Origin: Dryococelus australis | Taxonomy: Eukaryota; Arthropoda; Insecta; Phasmatodea; Phasmatidae | Reading direction: 5' to 3' | Assembly (NCBI GenBank): GCA_029891345.1 | Contig: CM057005.1 | Coordinates: 64,259,260-64,323,259 of the forward strand | DNA: 64,000 bases | Notes under the pieces: model-generated | Databases searched by the model: none | What the model saw: the letters and a program-made list of their open reading frames with translations, nothing else | What the model was told of the DNA's origin: nothing | Position numbers and translations under genes: made by a program | Shown here: one piece after another, positions 1 to 11,189 of the stretch | How the letters are laid out: each line of letters opens with the position of its first letter | Position numbering within the stretch: the first letter of the stretch is position 1

Positions 1-31
1 AAAGCGCTCATTTTATCGTGAATAGCCTATA
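1..31 (+). mobile_element. Family A MITE, right terminus only
   Basis: The window opens inside a short non-autonomous DNA transposon. The last bases match the right end of the complete copies further on: a GTGCTC...TTTATCGTGAATAGCCTATA terminus. Only this end is visible because the rest lies left of the window. Confidence 0.75.
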
Positions 32-48
32 ACTCTCCGTGCACCAAA

Positions 49-650
49 TTACGTGATCCGACGCTTCAGGTAGTGGAGGTATAGTATAGAGTGACTCGCC
101 CCAAACTTAAGGTGGTGGAGGTATATTATAGAGTGACTCGCCCCAAACTTCAGGTAGTGGAGGTATAGTATAGAGTGACTCACCTCAAACTTCAGGTAGT
201 GGAGGTATAGTATAGAGTGACTCACCTCAAACTTCAGGTAGTGGAGGTATAGTATGGAGTGACTCACCCCAAACTTCAGGTAGCGGAGGTATAGTATAGA
301 GTGACTCACCCCAAACTTCAGGTAGTGGAGGTATAGTATAGAGTGACTCACCCAAACTTCAGGTAGTGAAGGTATAGTATAGAGTGACTCACCCCAAACT
401 TCAGGTAGTGGAGGTATAGTATAGAGTGACTCACCTCAAACTTCAGGTAGTGGAGGTATAGGATAGAGTGACTCACCTCAAACTTCAGGTAGTGAAGGTA
501 TATTATAGAGTGACTCACCTCAAACTTCAGGTAGTGGAGGTATAATATAGAGTGACTCACCCCAAACTTCAGGTAGTGGAGGTATAGTGTAGAGTGACTC
601 ACCCCAAACTTCAGGTAGTGGAGGTATAGTATAGAGTGACTCACCAAACT
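49..650. repeat. 42-bp minisatellite, about 14 copies
   Basis: A direct tandem array with a 42-bp period. The units differ by single substitutions, and one single-base deletion near 351 shifts phase. Because 42 is a multiple of three and the minus strand has no stop, it reads as a repeating 14-residue peptide (SHSILYLHYLKFGV); this is a by-product of the period, not evidence for a protein. On the minus strand each unit carries GGTGAGTCAC, a near-ideal 5' splice-donor sequence. Confidence 0.95.
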
Positions 651-867
651 CTCGCTAGTGTTATTGTCGTTGATTCCTTGTTGCGTGTTGCGCTTCGTGA
701 GGAGTCCAGCGCGGGTGCAGGTCCAGTTTTTTCCTCACTTGATGCTTGATAAGGCGGTGGTACTGATGCTGTAGCGTAGACGTTTTCACTGTTACCCTGT
801 CGCACTGTAGTGACAAACGTCTCGCGCGAGCCTTCAGCTTGTTCCGTGTCACGAACTAGCGGTACTT
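641..867 (-). other. Open stretch ending at a donor-like site, possible exon
   Basis: On the minus strand a frame of about 75 codons stays open from just after a TGA near 867 to a GTTTG/GTGAGT donor-like junction near 641, where the 42-bp array begins. The translation is polar and low-complexity, with a PPPY motif and runs of Ser, Thr and Glu, and I recognise no domain. There is no ATG in frame; a Kozak-like ATGGCGGCC lies slightly upstream in another frame and closes after ten codons. It could be a real exon edge or chance. I cannot assign a function. Confidence 0.2.
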
Positions 868-1989
868 TACGTTTTCACATAACTTTTATAATGACTTTGG
901 CCGCCATTACTAAGTTTTTTTTTTTCTTTTTTCGGAGGAGTCTTTTGATTTATCCCCTCCAGTAGCTCTCGCTAGCTACATGGAATTGCGTATCACGAGT
1001 CGTTTTTTATGCTTATTTCTACTAGCCAGTCAGCATGTCTCCAACTGGGAGCTCCTCTTTTTTCTTTTTGTGCATGTTTGACGATAACATGCTCCTCTTA
1101 ATCGATGACCTCAGCTCCATCATCAGGCTCGTTTAGCTTATAATGAACTTGTGACCCCGTCTATGAAATTCCTTTCATTTTGTGGGAGGGAGGGGGCGGG
1201 GGAGTACGGCTGACCAGATGTGCGGTGTTTTTTATTTCCTCGTGTGTGTAGTGTTATCGTAAACTACAAGAAGTCGGGTTGAATAGTACCGTAGTGGAGT
1301 CTTGCACCCTGTGTTCCGACAGATAGTAAAGGCCAAGTAAAGTAGGTTAGTCTGTGACGAGCTCACTCGTTACACTGATGTGAAAGGAGAGAAGCAAAAA
1401 ACTTAGCTATCCGTGGTTTCATCGGGTCCTCGTCCTTCGCAAATGTATTGTGCGGTTTGCTGCTTCTGACCGAATCTGTTAATTGGGGAAACGTTGCAAG
1501 TAGAGCGCGCTTCGTTCTAGAGGCGTGTGAGATTCTCCGCAGCAATATTATCATGTTAAGATTTCATTTTATATTCGTTATCCATTAATGTGTAAAATAT
1601 TTAATGTATACAAACATTTTTATTACTTCGCTAGATGCTCTAATACAAAATTTTGTGGACACGAAAGGATGAGGATAATTGCAAGTGTAGTTTTGAGAGG
1701 ACATGCTGATGTAAACCGTTCCCCATATATTACGCAGTAATACACATAATATGTTTCTTTATGTGGGAAGTAACTGTGGTGTGTGACAAGTAGAGCCCAG
1801 AACAACACAGAAACGTTGGTGTGTATTAAGTGGATCGTAGGGTGGGGTCGATAAACATCAAAGTGTCTAATCTTTTCGAATGGCTCGTAGGCGGCCTGAG
1901 GGGTGATACTGAAAGAGGGCCTTACGATTGAGCAGCGCCAGAATGAAAGGTCGCCATAAAGTTCCCTGGTAAAATCCCGCTGGATGTCC
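868..1989. other. No gene recognised
   Basis: Non-coding sequence of mixed composition with short T-rich and G-rich runs near 920 and 1185. Reading frames are short and I recognise nothing in them. Confidence 0.5.
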
Positions 1990-2500
1990 GGGTCCTCATT
2001 TCGCCGTGGCGGAAGACTAGAGAGCTAACCATACTGCTTCCGGGGACTGCAAGAAAATGCCCATATGTTGCGACGGTTCCTTTTGGTCTGGGCTTTTCCC
2101 CGTTCTGCACCGCTATTCGTGTAGCTACAGCCCTGCGTGTGTACCGCCTGTGATGCGTCAGTTGTTAAGAGGTGCTCGAACTGCCGAACTTGCACGTGGA
2201 TGCACGTCTTCACACGCCGCATCAGTAATTGTCCATCTTCAAACAAAAGTGTGGCGTGGACCTGTCGGCAACCTTGTTCCACGCGCTGGTCAAACGTTGC
2301 TGTGTCCTGAAGGTCGTTGCGTGATTGATGGCCCTGAGATGTTTCCGCAAGTAATCGTCGTGTGGCTTGAATACAAAGGTAGCGTGTAGGCCCAGGTAAT
2401 TGGTCTTTGCCCAACTTGGGCATTTGCGCATAAACCGCTCAACCATATATGATCTGACCGCACTGTACTGTAACGCGATGGCGCATCATAATGCTCGTGC
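1990..2500 (-). pseudogene. Possible mariner-type transposase C-terminal remnant
   Basis: On the minus strand overlapping short frames give fragments that resemble the end of mariner-like transposases common in insects: a pattern like LTSAWNKV followed, in another frame, by RRVKTCIHVQVRQFEHLL, which recalls the R..AC....G..FEHLL tail. No catalytic motif is intact and the frame changes at least once. The match is weak and could be chance. If real, it is an old, dead copy. Confidence 0.25.
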
Positions 2501-3884
2501 CAAATATAACTGGGCATACTCGAGTAGCATATGTAACTGTTATCACTAAATAGTTATAGTAATATTAACTTTCTAAGCGCCTGTCAGCCCGATTTTCGAC
2601 AGCAATTCCTATCGAAACTGTAACATTGGATAGGACTATACGCTGTTTTCATGGGTGCACAGTGAAGTGTGAATTCTCTGCAACGTCAGTGGTGGGTGCT
2701 GTGAAAATTGAACACACTGTTCTCTTTGAAGCTCACCGGATTGTGATAACACATACATAGTAACCATGTACGATAAGCCATTTGTGGCGGTAGGTGAGTG
2801 CCAGCAAAAGCTTGCATACCTTGCATGCACTGGATGTGATACGTGTGAAGTAGTTGTTCATGTTAAATGTCTTGGACACTTGGTTGTCCCACACTTATTC
2901 TCTGTCAATATCCACCGGGTACATTCACCAGGATTTTCATCACTGTGATGAGAACACACTCTTAAAAAGCCAATATTCGTATTTGGCGTGATCGATCAGC
3001 ATGTCCTCTTCGTTTATTCTGCGAAACATCTTCTTTTCCAGATTATTCTGGAATTATTCCGTGTACAGACTCCGCACTGTCACGACACACTCTGAAAGTC
3101 CATATCAGCCTTTTCGCGATTCGAAAAGCATCAACTATCTTATTTCCTTATGAAAGGATATACTGGAACTGGTCTATATTGTTAGTATGCATAATTCTTG
3201 TAGTCACCAGTCATATAGAGTTAGGCACACATACTCAAAGTTAATTTACCACACACTGTGCACAAACTGAAATGTGCCATTTTCCAATTCTGGACACAGT
3301 GAATTTGGCAGGTAACTCAAAACAATCAAACATTGGCTACACATTTATGTGGTCTGTAAGGCCGAGTCTACTACCCACACCTCAGATACTTACGATATAA
3401 ATACACACCTTTTTTTCCCCTCAAAGCTTTTGATTGTCAGACTCTTCGCCGATAGTAGAAAATCAATTTTTTTTCATATGCCAAGAAAATTAAAAATCTA
3501 TACGGTGTTTGCTAGTCACAATACTCTACAAGACAGGCGGAATCTTCTTGTGGGTAGGAAAATGTATCTAATAAAGCTATGATATAAAAGATCAATATTA
3601 AATCTTCTACGTGTGTACTTAAAGTGTTCTCACAGCTAAATATTGTACGTTAAAATAGTACATTAATACACGTTATGAAGACTTAATTCTTTTGGCTATT
3701 AACATATTTTTCTTTCTGTGTTTTGTATTCGCCGCACCGACAACATCGTATCACTCGGGAAAATCAGGTGTTTATTTTGTTGATTTTAAAATTTATGAAT
3801 TAATTTGTTGCGACTTTTTAAAATTTGGGCAATCCCACAGACAGTTGTATGTATGTGATGTGCTGTGATGTGATGTGTGATGTA
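2501..3884. other. No gene recognised; short TGTGATG simple repeat at the end
   Basis: AT-rich non-coding DNA. From about 3845 to 3883 there is an irregular simple repeat of TGTGATG and GTATG units immediately before the Tc1-like element. Confidence 0.5.
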
Positions 3885-5061
3885 CTGTTGTTCCAAAAAG
3901 TATTTGCACACCCCTATTGTTAATTGTAGTTCTCCGAATAACCGCCCATAGTGAATGAAGATAAGATATATAATATCCCATCCTCTGACGAGTTCATTAT
4001 ACAAGTACTGGGTTTCCTTTGCTTCACTGACGTTAGAAAAGTGCGAAAGTGAGAACGTGACAGCCAATAAACTACTTGCAAATCTCCCTTTCCTCGATTG
4101 ATCGAGCCAACCAACGCCGTACTAATACTTTCCGGGTCGGAAACAAACTCATTGCGGCCAGATAACGCACAGTTAAATGCAGTGCCACAGCGTGAGTGAC
4201 TGAACAACCGTGGGTCTGAAGCGAAAGGAACTGTCTCCAGCTGTGCGGCTACACGGCGAAGGTCAGAGTTACCGCGCAACAGCGCGAATACTGTCGCAGT
4301 GTTTCCAGTCTGATGTACATCATAAAGAGATTCAAAGAGACCGGAACAACAGACAGCGAACCACGACCAGGGAGACGAAGGACACTAACGTGCAGATAAT
4401 GGATGTACATCGTTCAGCAAGTTACGAAAACACCATCTGTAAGTGCCACCTCCTTAGCTGCTGGCATTGCATCAAGGTCGGGGAAAAAGGTCAGTGCCCA
4501 AGCAATAAGGAACATACTGTATGCCACTGGCCTCAACGGCAGAAGCGCCAGAAAGAAACATTTTATTAACGAGAGAAATTGGCAAAGGCGTTTAGAGTTT
4601 GCCAAAACCTATCTTGAAAAACTTCCGGAATTTCGAAACACCGTAATTTTTTTTTCCGGACGAATGCAAGTTAAATAGATTTGGCTCTGATGGGAAAACG
4701 TAAGTGTGGCGCAAGCGAAACGCAGAATTACAAAGACAAAATGTGAAAGCCATGGTGAAACACGGTGGGTGTCATGTTATGGTTTGGGGATGTATGGCCT
4801 CCACAGGCGTCGGAAATATATCGTTTATCGATGGTCCAATGAACGCTCTGATGTACATCGATGTATTGCGCCATAATTTACCGGACAGTGTTCATAAGTT
4901 AGGTCTCGCGGTTACCTTTTGTTTCCAGCAAAACATCCTCCCCAAGCACGACGCTTTGAAAACGAGGGAGTGGTTGTTGTGCAACGTGTACGCCCCGAAG
5001 ACAACACACCACCGCAGTCGCCAGAGCTCAACCTTATAGAGAACTTGTGGTATATGGTGAA

Positions 5062-5764
5062 CTAGCTTTTACCCGCGGCTTCGCGCGCGTGTTTAGACGG
5101 ATAAATAATGAAGTTTTGCGACACTAAGCCACTATTTGGTTCTCTACCCACTGAGCTACTGTGGCCCCAATATTTTGTGCTCTATCCCCTGACTAACTGC
5201 GGCCCCACTATTGTGTTTTCTAGCCACTGAGCTACTGCGGCACCACTATTGGGTTATATACCCACTGAGCTACTGCGGCCCCACTATTGGATGCTCTAGC
5301 TCCTGACCAGCTGTGGCCTCCCCCATTGGGTTCTCTAGCTACTGAGCCAATGCGACCCCACTTGGTTTATTTCTATCCACTAAGCCACTACTACCCCACT
5401 TAGAGTAGCTTAAGCTACTGAGCCACTACGGCTCTTGGTAAGGAATGGAAGACAGCCCATAGACAAAAAAGAAAGGAGAAATAACGGAACTTTTTTTTAA
5501 CAGTGCTTTTATATGCAGTAAAATTACAATAAGAATTTTCCTGAAGGAATTATATAAAATTACAATAATAATTTTCCTTAAGGAATGAGATATTTTCATG
5601 GAAAAATAAGTAGCCCATGTCACTCTCCGGCCCTCCAACTATATCTGTACAAAAAATCACGTCGATCCGTTGCTCCGTTTCGACGTGAAAGAAGGACAAA
5701 CAAACAAACAATCATGCATACATACACACCTTTGCATATATAATATTATATGTTAGTAATGATT
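5062..5764 (+). mobile_element. Retroposon-like insert in the Tc1 transposase
   Basis: This block interrupts the transposase between the NLWYMV and VRKTAI codons. TGAA occurs on both sides, and removing the block together with one TGAA restores the reading frame, which supports an insertion with a 4-bp target duplication. It begins CTAGCTTTTACCCGCGGCTT and ends after an ACAAACAAACAAACA run and TATAATATTA. From memory these ends recall a widespread class of insect repeats, but I cannot name the family. It carries no coding sequence and contains the tRNA-like array. Confidence 0.65.
5124..5434 (-). repeat. ~38-bp tandem array of tRNA 5'-half-like units
   Basis: About 8.5 diverged units. Read on the minus strand each looks like the start of a tRNA: GGGGCCGCAGTAGCTCAGTG followed by GCTAGAG, which is an acceptor stem plus D-arm with an A-box-like TAGCTCAGTGG. 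No B-box or T-arm follows, so the units are not tRNA genes. They resemble the first ~35 bases of the tRNA-derived SINE heads found elsewhere in this window. Confidence 0.7.
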
Positions 5765-6000
5765 TGAACGTGCGAAAAACGGCAATATCACGCAAAGAAC
5801 AACTTGAAAGTGTTCTCGTGGAAGAATGGGGTAAAATATCCCCAGAATTAACGCAACTGTTGGTATACAGTCAATGCCAAGGTGGTTGCAAGGCGTTATC
5901 GATGTCAATGGAATTACTACCAAATATTGATATCTCAGTTTTTGTACCTTGCAGTGTATTTATCTCTGGTGTTCGTATTGTGCAAATACTGTTTTGGCAG

Positions 6001-6410
6001 TTTTTTTGTGACTGGTGTCGCGCACTTAATAATTGCCTCTAGTACTATGCCCATTATTTTGTTCTGTTATGGAATAAACTATTTTTGTTACGACTTGCGT
6101 ACTTATTTCAGAACACTATTCGCACACATGGGTATGCAATAATGATTTTTGAAGCCACTGTATATGCATTTGTTGTTTGCCTGTACGTCCCATCCTTCAG
6201 TAACTTTTCAACTGCTAAATTGATTTGTACAAGATTCGATATTCAGATGTTACCTGGTGAAAAAATCCGCAGTAAAAGTGTTGAAACTGATCGAATGCTT
6301 TAATAAAAAGTATCGACCTTCCGAAATAATTCGGTGATATGTCATAATTTACGAAACAATTGAACAGATTTTAGTTAAACATCGTGTTCGGATGTAGTAG
6401 GACCTCGCAT
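6001..6410. other. No gene recognised
   Basis: AT-rich spacer between the Tc1-like element and a family A MITE. Confidence 0.5.
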
Positions 6411-6834
6411 GTAAAGGCTGTTCGCGGTAAAGTGAGCACTTTTGAAATCAACCTTAGAAAAAAGTCTCTGCTCCTAACTGCAAATATTTTAACGGGCGCA
6501 ATGAATGACATGTGTCCAGTAAAGTTGGTAACGATGGAGGAGAAAGTAGTTCCATATATTAACTACGAACAAAGATCTTAGGTAACCATTTGTGATAACT
6601 TAAATTATTTCTTTTGTTTTCTGTATTTTTTAATGTCGAAGCGTAGAAATAAGCAGATTTGTACAATATTTATTTTTCTAATAATTTCACAGTTTCACTT
6701 GACCGACGCATGAACAAAGTGACGAGGCCCATGGCAATGTTAATTTTACATAAGGCGGAAGAACACACAACGTGTATACAAGTAGAGCTTAAGCAAAGCT
6801 TGCAAAAGTGCTCATTTTACCGTGAACAGCCTAT
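6411..6834 (+). mobile_element. Family A MITE, complete
   Basis: A 424-bp non-coding element used here as the reference for family A. The left end is TAAAGGCTGTTCGCGGTAAA and the right end is the inverted counterpart TTTTACCGTGAACAGCCTATA. Internal landmarks shared by all copies are CCTTAGAAAAA, GTAAAGTTGGTAACGATGG and TTTCACTTGACCGACGCATG. The TA at each end suggests a Tc1/mariner-type target site. There is no coding capacity, so it depends on a transposase made elsewhere. Confidence 0.85.
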
Positions 6835-8470
6835 ACTTAAAAAATATTGGACTAGATGAGCTTCATGTTTTTGATGAGAGTGCCACCCGAAATATCTAAT
6901 AATATATAGCCACTCATATCTGTTCGACTATTCAAACAATTGCCACCAAATTTGGTTGGTATATGGAATATACACGGAACTTTCACTATCGCTCGGATTT
7001 TTTCTTAAATAGAGCATATACATCTCCCCGTAATTAAAACCCTCAGAAAGTTAGTGCTATGTGTAAAAAACCAGGAAGTGAATAACCTATGTTAGTGCAA
7101 CACCAAAAGTAGTTTAATACAATAATACATTTATTTAAATGCTCTTGATTTCAGAGCCAAAAAAACTGGAAATATAACATATAGCAGTCCTTTTGTTCGA
7201 TTAGTACTATTATGGCGTTTAGAATGCTTAGTAGGCAAGGAAATAAACTCCCTCCTCGATCGGGGTAGTTTTAATGATTATGCTTGCCCAGACACCAATC
7301 TGTGTATTATTTTTTTTTTATCCAGTTATTTTTAGTAGACTATCCATCGCGATAAGGAAAAAAAAAACGTTAAAGGTAAGTATATATATTCTAAGGTGTA
7401 TAGCCTAAAACAAGCTTGCTTTGATTGTTGCACCCAAAGCGTCGTACATCCTAGGGCATCAGAGCATGATGTTGCCGTGCCGATAATGAAGTGATCAGTC
7501 ATCTGAAACTCCGTCATCGTTGCTGGTCGTCCAGGTAGCAGTCACACGACCGTATCTGCTCTACCGCCACCCGCGCCGAACCGGGAAAGGGGTTATCGGA
7601 AGTGTTAGGCTTCAAGATCTAATTAAGTAGGCTGTAGTAATAAGCAAGCGGGAAGCCGGCTTTGGAACTGTGATATTTTTAAGCGCAGGTGGGCGTGTTT
7701 ATCACGTTGTGGTGTGATTAAACTGCGAAGTAACCACGTGTACATACCCGCTACATCGCACGCTGACACGCATATTCCCAGTTAAATTGGCGGTGAATTA
7801 GTTAAAAATAATACCAACACTTGACGTATTGAGAGTCTACTATTTAAATGCATGCCTACAGAAGTCACTGTTTCTTGTTTTATACAAGTAAGTACAGACC
7901 TTAAGAATTCTCTGATTCGTTTTGGGACAAGCTAGGATTCAAAACACGTGCGCTTATATAACTTGAGCCATTGGTCCACACGGTGTTTGACACCTCCTAG
8001 AAGAAGGCTGGCGCAATCATCGCCTTCCACTGTGACAGCAGACAACCAATGCACAGTTGACATCGGCATATTTGTGCATAGGACTGTATAGTCTAACCTG
8101 AACTCGCGAATATTTCGGGTATCTACAAATAAGAACATGAATCTGCATATTAATAACTAGAGACCTGCGAAATTATTATTTTAAGTATTTTAAACTTTAA
8201 ACACTTCTCCTTTAGAATACGTTTGTCATTGGCCCATTCCGTATTTGGCACGCCCCGGGTAACACTGCGCCAATAAATGAACACATCTCAGTAGTGTGCC
8301 CCAATCAGGTGCAGTTCACTCAGCATGGGAGTGACCTAACATCTAAGCAGTAGCAGCCAATGGAGAAACGACGCCGGCTGGAGTGTATACAGTACTGTGA
8401 ATTTTAGCTTGACGACAAAAAATAACGCGAATTTTGCAGGCCGCTATTAATAACACATATACTGTACTCA
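6835..8470. other. No gene recognised
   Basis: Mixed AT-rich sequence with only short reading frames. No repeat family was recognised in it. Confidence 0.5.
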
Positions 8471-8545
8471 AAATGTCACGGTTTCACCTAGATGATGCAT
8501 GAATAAAGCGAGTCTTCAGCCTGTCCTTTAATATGTTAATATTCA
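8471..8545 (+). mobile_element. Family A MITE, internal fragment
   Basis: About 75 bp matches the interior of family A around the CACTTGACCGACGCATGAATAA landmark, here diverged to CACCTAGATGATGCATGAAT. No terminus is present. It is an old fragment. Confidence 0.55.
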
Positions 8546-8978
8546 GCCTGTTTCACACGGTTCCCTATCTTGTACAAGAAGGTGTACACCTTTCACGTTC
8601 AATGCAACTTGCACCGTGTGACTGGCTAACTTGTTTGCAAGTGGCTTTTATGCAAGGGCTTGCGTGCTAGCTAGAATAAATTTAGAAGCTGTTCTATTTT
8701 TCGATTGCCTTCTTGTGCAATTCGTTTGTTTACATTCGCGTTTTATGCTGGTATTGTTAATGTAAGAGTAGAAAACTGATTTTGATTCTGTGTAAGTGAT
8801 TTGTTAGGTTTACAAAATCTTCGTGTGTTGTAGTGGAAATGAGTGACTTGCATGCTGAAACACTCAAGTACTACTGCTGTGTGTACAATATGTACATGGG
8901 ACTTAAATACAAGAGGGTGTTAACCTTTTTGTTTACCTTTTGGTGACCATCTTCATGTTCAAAAAATATGTTAATCTG
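8546..8978. other. No gene recognised
   Basis: Non-coding. Around 8545-8625 a pair of loosely inverted segments (CACACGGTT... and ...AACTTGCACCGTGTG) could be a small hairpin or transposon end, but no more can be said. Confidence 0.4.
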
Positions 8979-9399
8979 TAAAGGCTGTTCACGATAAAGG
9001 GAGCACTTTAGAAACGAACCTTAGAAAAATGTCACTGCCCATGCATGCATATATTTTAATGGGTGCTCTGAGGGACATTCGGCCAGTAAAGTTGGTAACG
9101 ATGGATGGCAAGTAGTTCCACATCTTAAGGTGGACCAAAAAATGTTATGCAACCATTTGTGAAAACTTAAAATTAATAATTTAATTTTTTTTTAATGCAC
9201 CGAGATTTAAAAATGAGCAGATTTGTGAAGTATTTACTTTCTTAATAATTTCAGAGTTTCGCTTGACCGACGCACGAATAAAGTGATGAGTCCCATAGCA
9301 ATTCTATTTTTACATAAGGCGGAATAATACACAACGTGTATACAATTAGATCCTAAGCAGGGATTTCATAATTTCTCAATTAACCGTGAACAGCCTATA
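8979..9399 (+). mobile_element. Family A MITE, complete
   Basis: Both inverted ends are present (TAAAGGCTGTTCACGATAAA at the left and CCGTGAACAGCCTATA at the right). The internal landmarks are in the same order as in the copy at 6411. Confidence 0.85.
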
Positions 9400-9829
9400 A
9401 TAATTTGGAAGGAGATATTAACACTTATAAGGTTTGCAATAACAGCAACGATAGTGGTTTACACGTTACAAAGGTAACTCACGAGGTTTGTTCTACTCAG
9501 GTTGGTAACATAACAACACTCCTTGGATGATAGTTTGGCGTAGGGTAAATTCCCGCCGCAAGGTGCGCTGGTGTTCCAAAGAGGTCACTATTGAGCTGGC
9601 GGTAAACTGAGAAATTCTATTTATTTGAGCGTAAAAGTTTGTGCTTGGTCCGAAATGTTATCTATACTGGCCCCAGCCAAAATACAAAATACCAACTTTA
9701 TTTAGTTAGTATTAATTCATTCTCTTTTTTTTTTTGTAGTATAAAATAGGTGAGTCTGGTACAAGGGGATGGGGGATAGAAGCCAGGCGCCGGCCGCCAT
9801 GTAGTGACATCACCCGGCGACCATATTAG
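9400..9829. other. No gene recognised
   Basis: AT-rich non-coding spacer. Confidence 0.45.
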
Positions 9830-10520
9830 AAGCCCTTGACCTTGACCTTTGGTCCAAAATAAAAAATCCAAAAAATATATTTAAAAATTTCGATTCCCGG
9901 CGGCCATTTTTCCAGAAAATTTACTTTTTCCTTCAAAATATACTAAATTTTCTTTAAAATTTCTCTTTTTCCTTAAAATTTCCCATTTTATCTCAAAATC
10001 TCCCTTTCCCCCCTAAAAAGTCCCATTTTTCCCTCAAAAAAGCACATATCCTCCCAGCTGCCAAAACGATCCGTAGAAAGGCAATTTTTAGCCAGTTCAA
10101 GTGATTTTGGGATGATTGTTTTCTTGCGTAGAACAGTGGTGGCCATATCGGTTTTATAGGCATAGTGTATGCGAGCCAGACCTAACCATAAACCATTTTG
10201 GTACTGGACCTTGATCTTGACCCCGTAACCTTGAATGACATTGAACCCTAAAATTCCTAAAAGAAATCCCAAGAAATTCATAAAAACTTTCAAAAAATTA
10301 TTTAAAATTCTAAAAGAAATCCTAAGTAGTTCTAAAAAATTATGAAACCAAAATTTTAAATGTTTGAACTTTGAGGTGGCCATGGTCTGGAAGTGACTAA
10401 CCACCATGTTATGACATCACCCAACCCCAACCCCATGTTGGATGTTGGTGACCTTGACATTTGACCTTACCCCAATGACCGTTGACCATTAATCCAAAAT
10501 TCCATTAAAAATCCCAACAT
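9830..10520. repeat. Degenerate repeat rich in TTGACCTTGAC motifs
   Basis: Stretches of CCTTGACCTTGACCTTTGG-type sequence recur near 9838, 10207 and 10447, separated by AT-rich tracts full of CAAAAT, AAATTCC and AAAAAT. The order is loosely repeated (GACATCACCC near 9808 and again near 10413), which suggests old duplicated units. No terminal repeats are visible and nothing is coded. Confidence 0.4.
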
Positions 10521-10819
10521 TTTCCCAAGAATTCATAAAAAATTAATAAAAAATACTGTTAAAAATAATTTTTTGAAATTATATTTAAAAATTGTTCTTA
10601 AAAACTTATGTTTACGGAGGTTTCCCCAACACCATGTCCATCAGACGACTGATCCTCCTCCAATCAATCACATATTGTCGTAACCTTTCCCTCCCCTACT
10701 AGTGTTTCTCATTGGTTAATTAGTCTGCAGGTCTCCACCCCTCACCTTTGCTTATTCTGTCGAATGTACTCCACCCGACATATTGTTTTTTTTTTCTTTT
10801 CATTTGTAATTTGTTTTAA

Positions 10820-11065
10820 TTTTCAACACCTAAGGATTTGAATGATAGTGATGCTCGTGAAATTATTTGTTTGAAGACTTTTCCTGTTCATGAAGGCGTT
10901 GTGAATAATACTGTTGTAATTAGTACATTAAGCAATGCTCTTCTGTTTTCTCTGAAGAAGATAAAGTTGGAGATTGGTGATCAGATTTGGTTGTATCGGA
11001 AGTTAGTTGGTACAACTGGTAACATACATATTCTTGATCATGTAGAAGTTACTTTCAATCCATAA
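10820..11065 (+). CDS. Orphan reading frame, possible terminal exon
   Basis: A frame of about 80 codons stays open from a stop near 10817 to TAA-TAA at 11063. Its translation looks protein-like: mixed hydrophobic and charged residues, for example KTFPVHEGVVNNTVV and IKLEIGDQIWLYRKLVG, a spacing typical of beta strands. There is no ATG at the front. A T-rich tract (10787-10825) runs up to CACCTAAG, so it might be a last exon with an imperfect acceptor, or the tail of a decayed mobile gene. I do not recognise the family. Codons are T-rich like the surrounding DNA. A decayed transposase fragment follows 130 bp downstream, so a transposon origin is plausible. Confidence 0.25.
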   Translation, partial: FSTPKDLNDSDAREIICLKTFPVHEGVVNNTVVISTLSNALLFSLKKIKLEIGDQIWLYRKLVGTTGNIHILDHVEVTFNP

Positions 11066-11189
11066 TAAATATTATTTTGCCGTGATAATCGGTGACAGTG
11101 CGTAGAATACGATAACCTTTACCGGTCATTCAAGATAGGTGAAGGTCAATGACAAAGCAAACTGCCCTGCCGCATGTATATAAGGCAAT

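Larger units (their letters stand above)
4210..5935 (+). pseudogene. Tc1-like transposase pseudogene
   Basis: The product would be a DDE transposase that cuts and pastes the surrounding element. Pieces in order are: an N-terminal helix-turn-helix region (KELSPAVR, then RFKETGTTDSEPRPGRR in a second frame), a middle region (RNILYATGLNGRSARKKHF), a core with VMVWGCMASTGVG, a degenerate second motif reading FQQNILPKH where Tc1 proteins have FQQDNDPKH, and SPELNLIENLW, which keeps the final Glu. After the insert it continues with VRKTAISRKEQLESVLVEEW, the usual C-terminus. The first catalytic Asp is not seen, the second is lost, the start codon is not ATG, and several frameshifts are present. The copy is clearly dead. 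Confidence 0.85.
3885..6000 (+). mobile_element. Tc1-like transposon, inactive, split by a later insert
   Basis: The termini are inverted: the left end has CCAAAAAGTATTTGCACA, and the right end, reverse-complemented, has CCAAAACAGTATTTGCACA. A TA precedes the left end, as expected for Tc1/mariner. Between them lies a broken transposase gene. About 700 bp of unrelated sequence sits inside the coding region; without it the element would be about 1.4 kb, a normal Tc1 size. The exact right boundary is uncertain by a few bases and no TA is seen there. Confidence 0.75.

Noticed and set aside
49..647. Two ~100-residue repetitive reading frames (SHSILYLHYLKF repeats) as a protein
   Set aside because: They exist because the 42-bp period is a multiple of three and lacks stops on one strand. 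There is no start context, no flanking gene structure, and a one-base deletion in the array breaks the frame.
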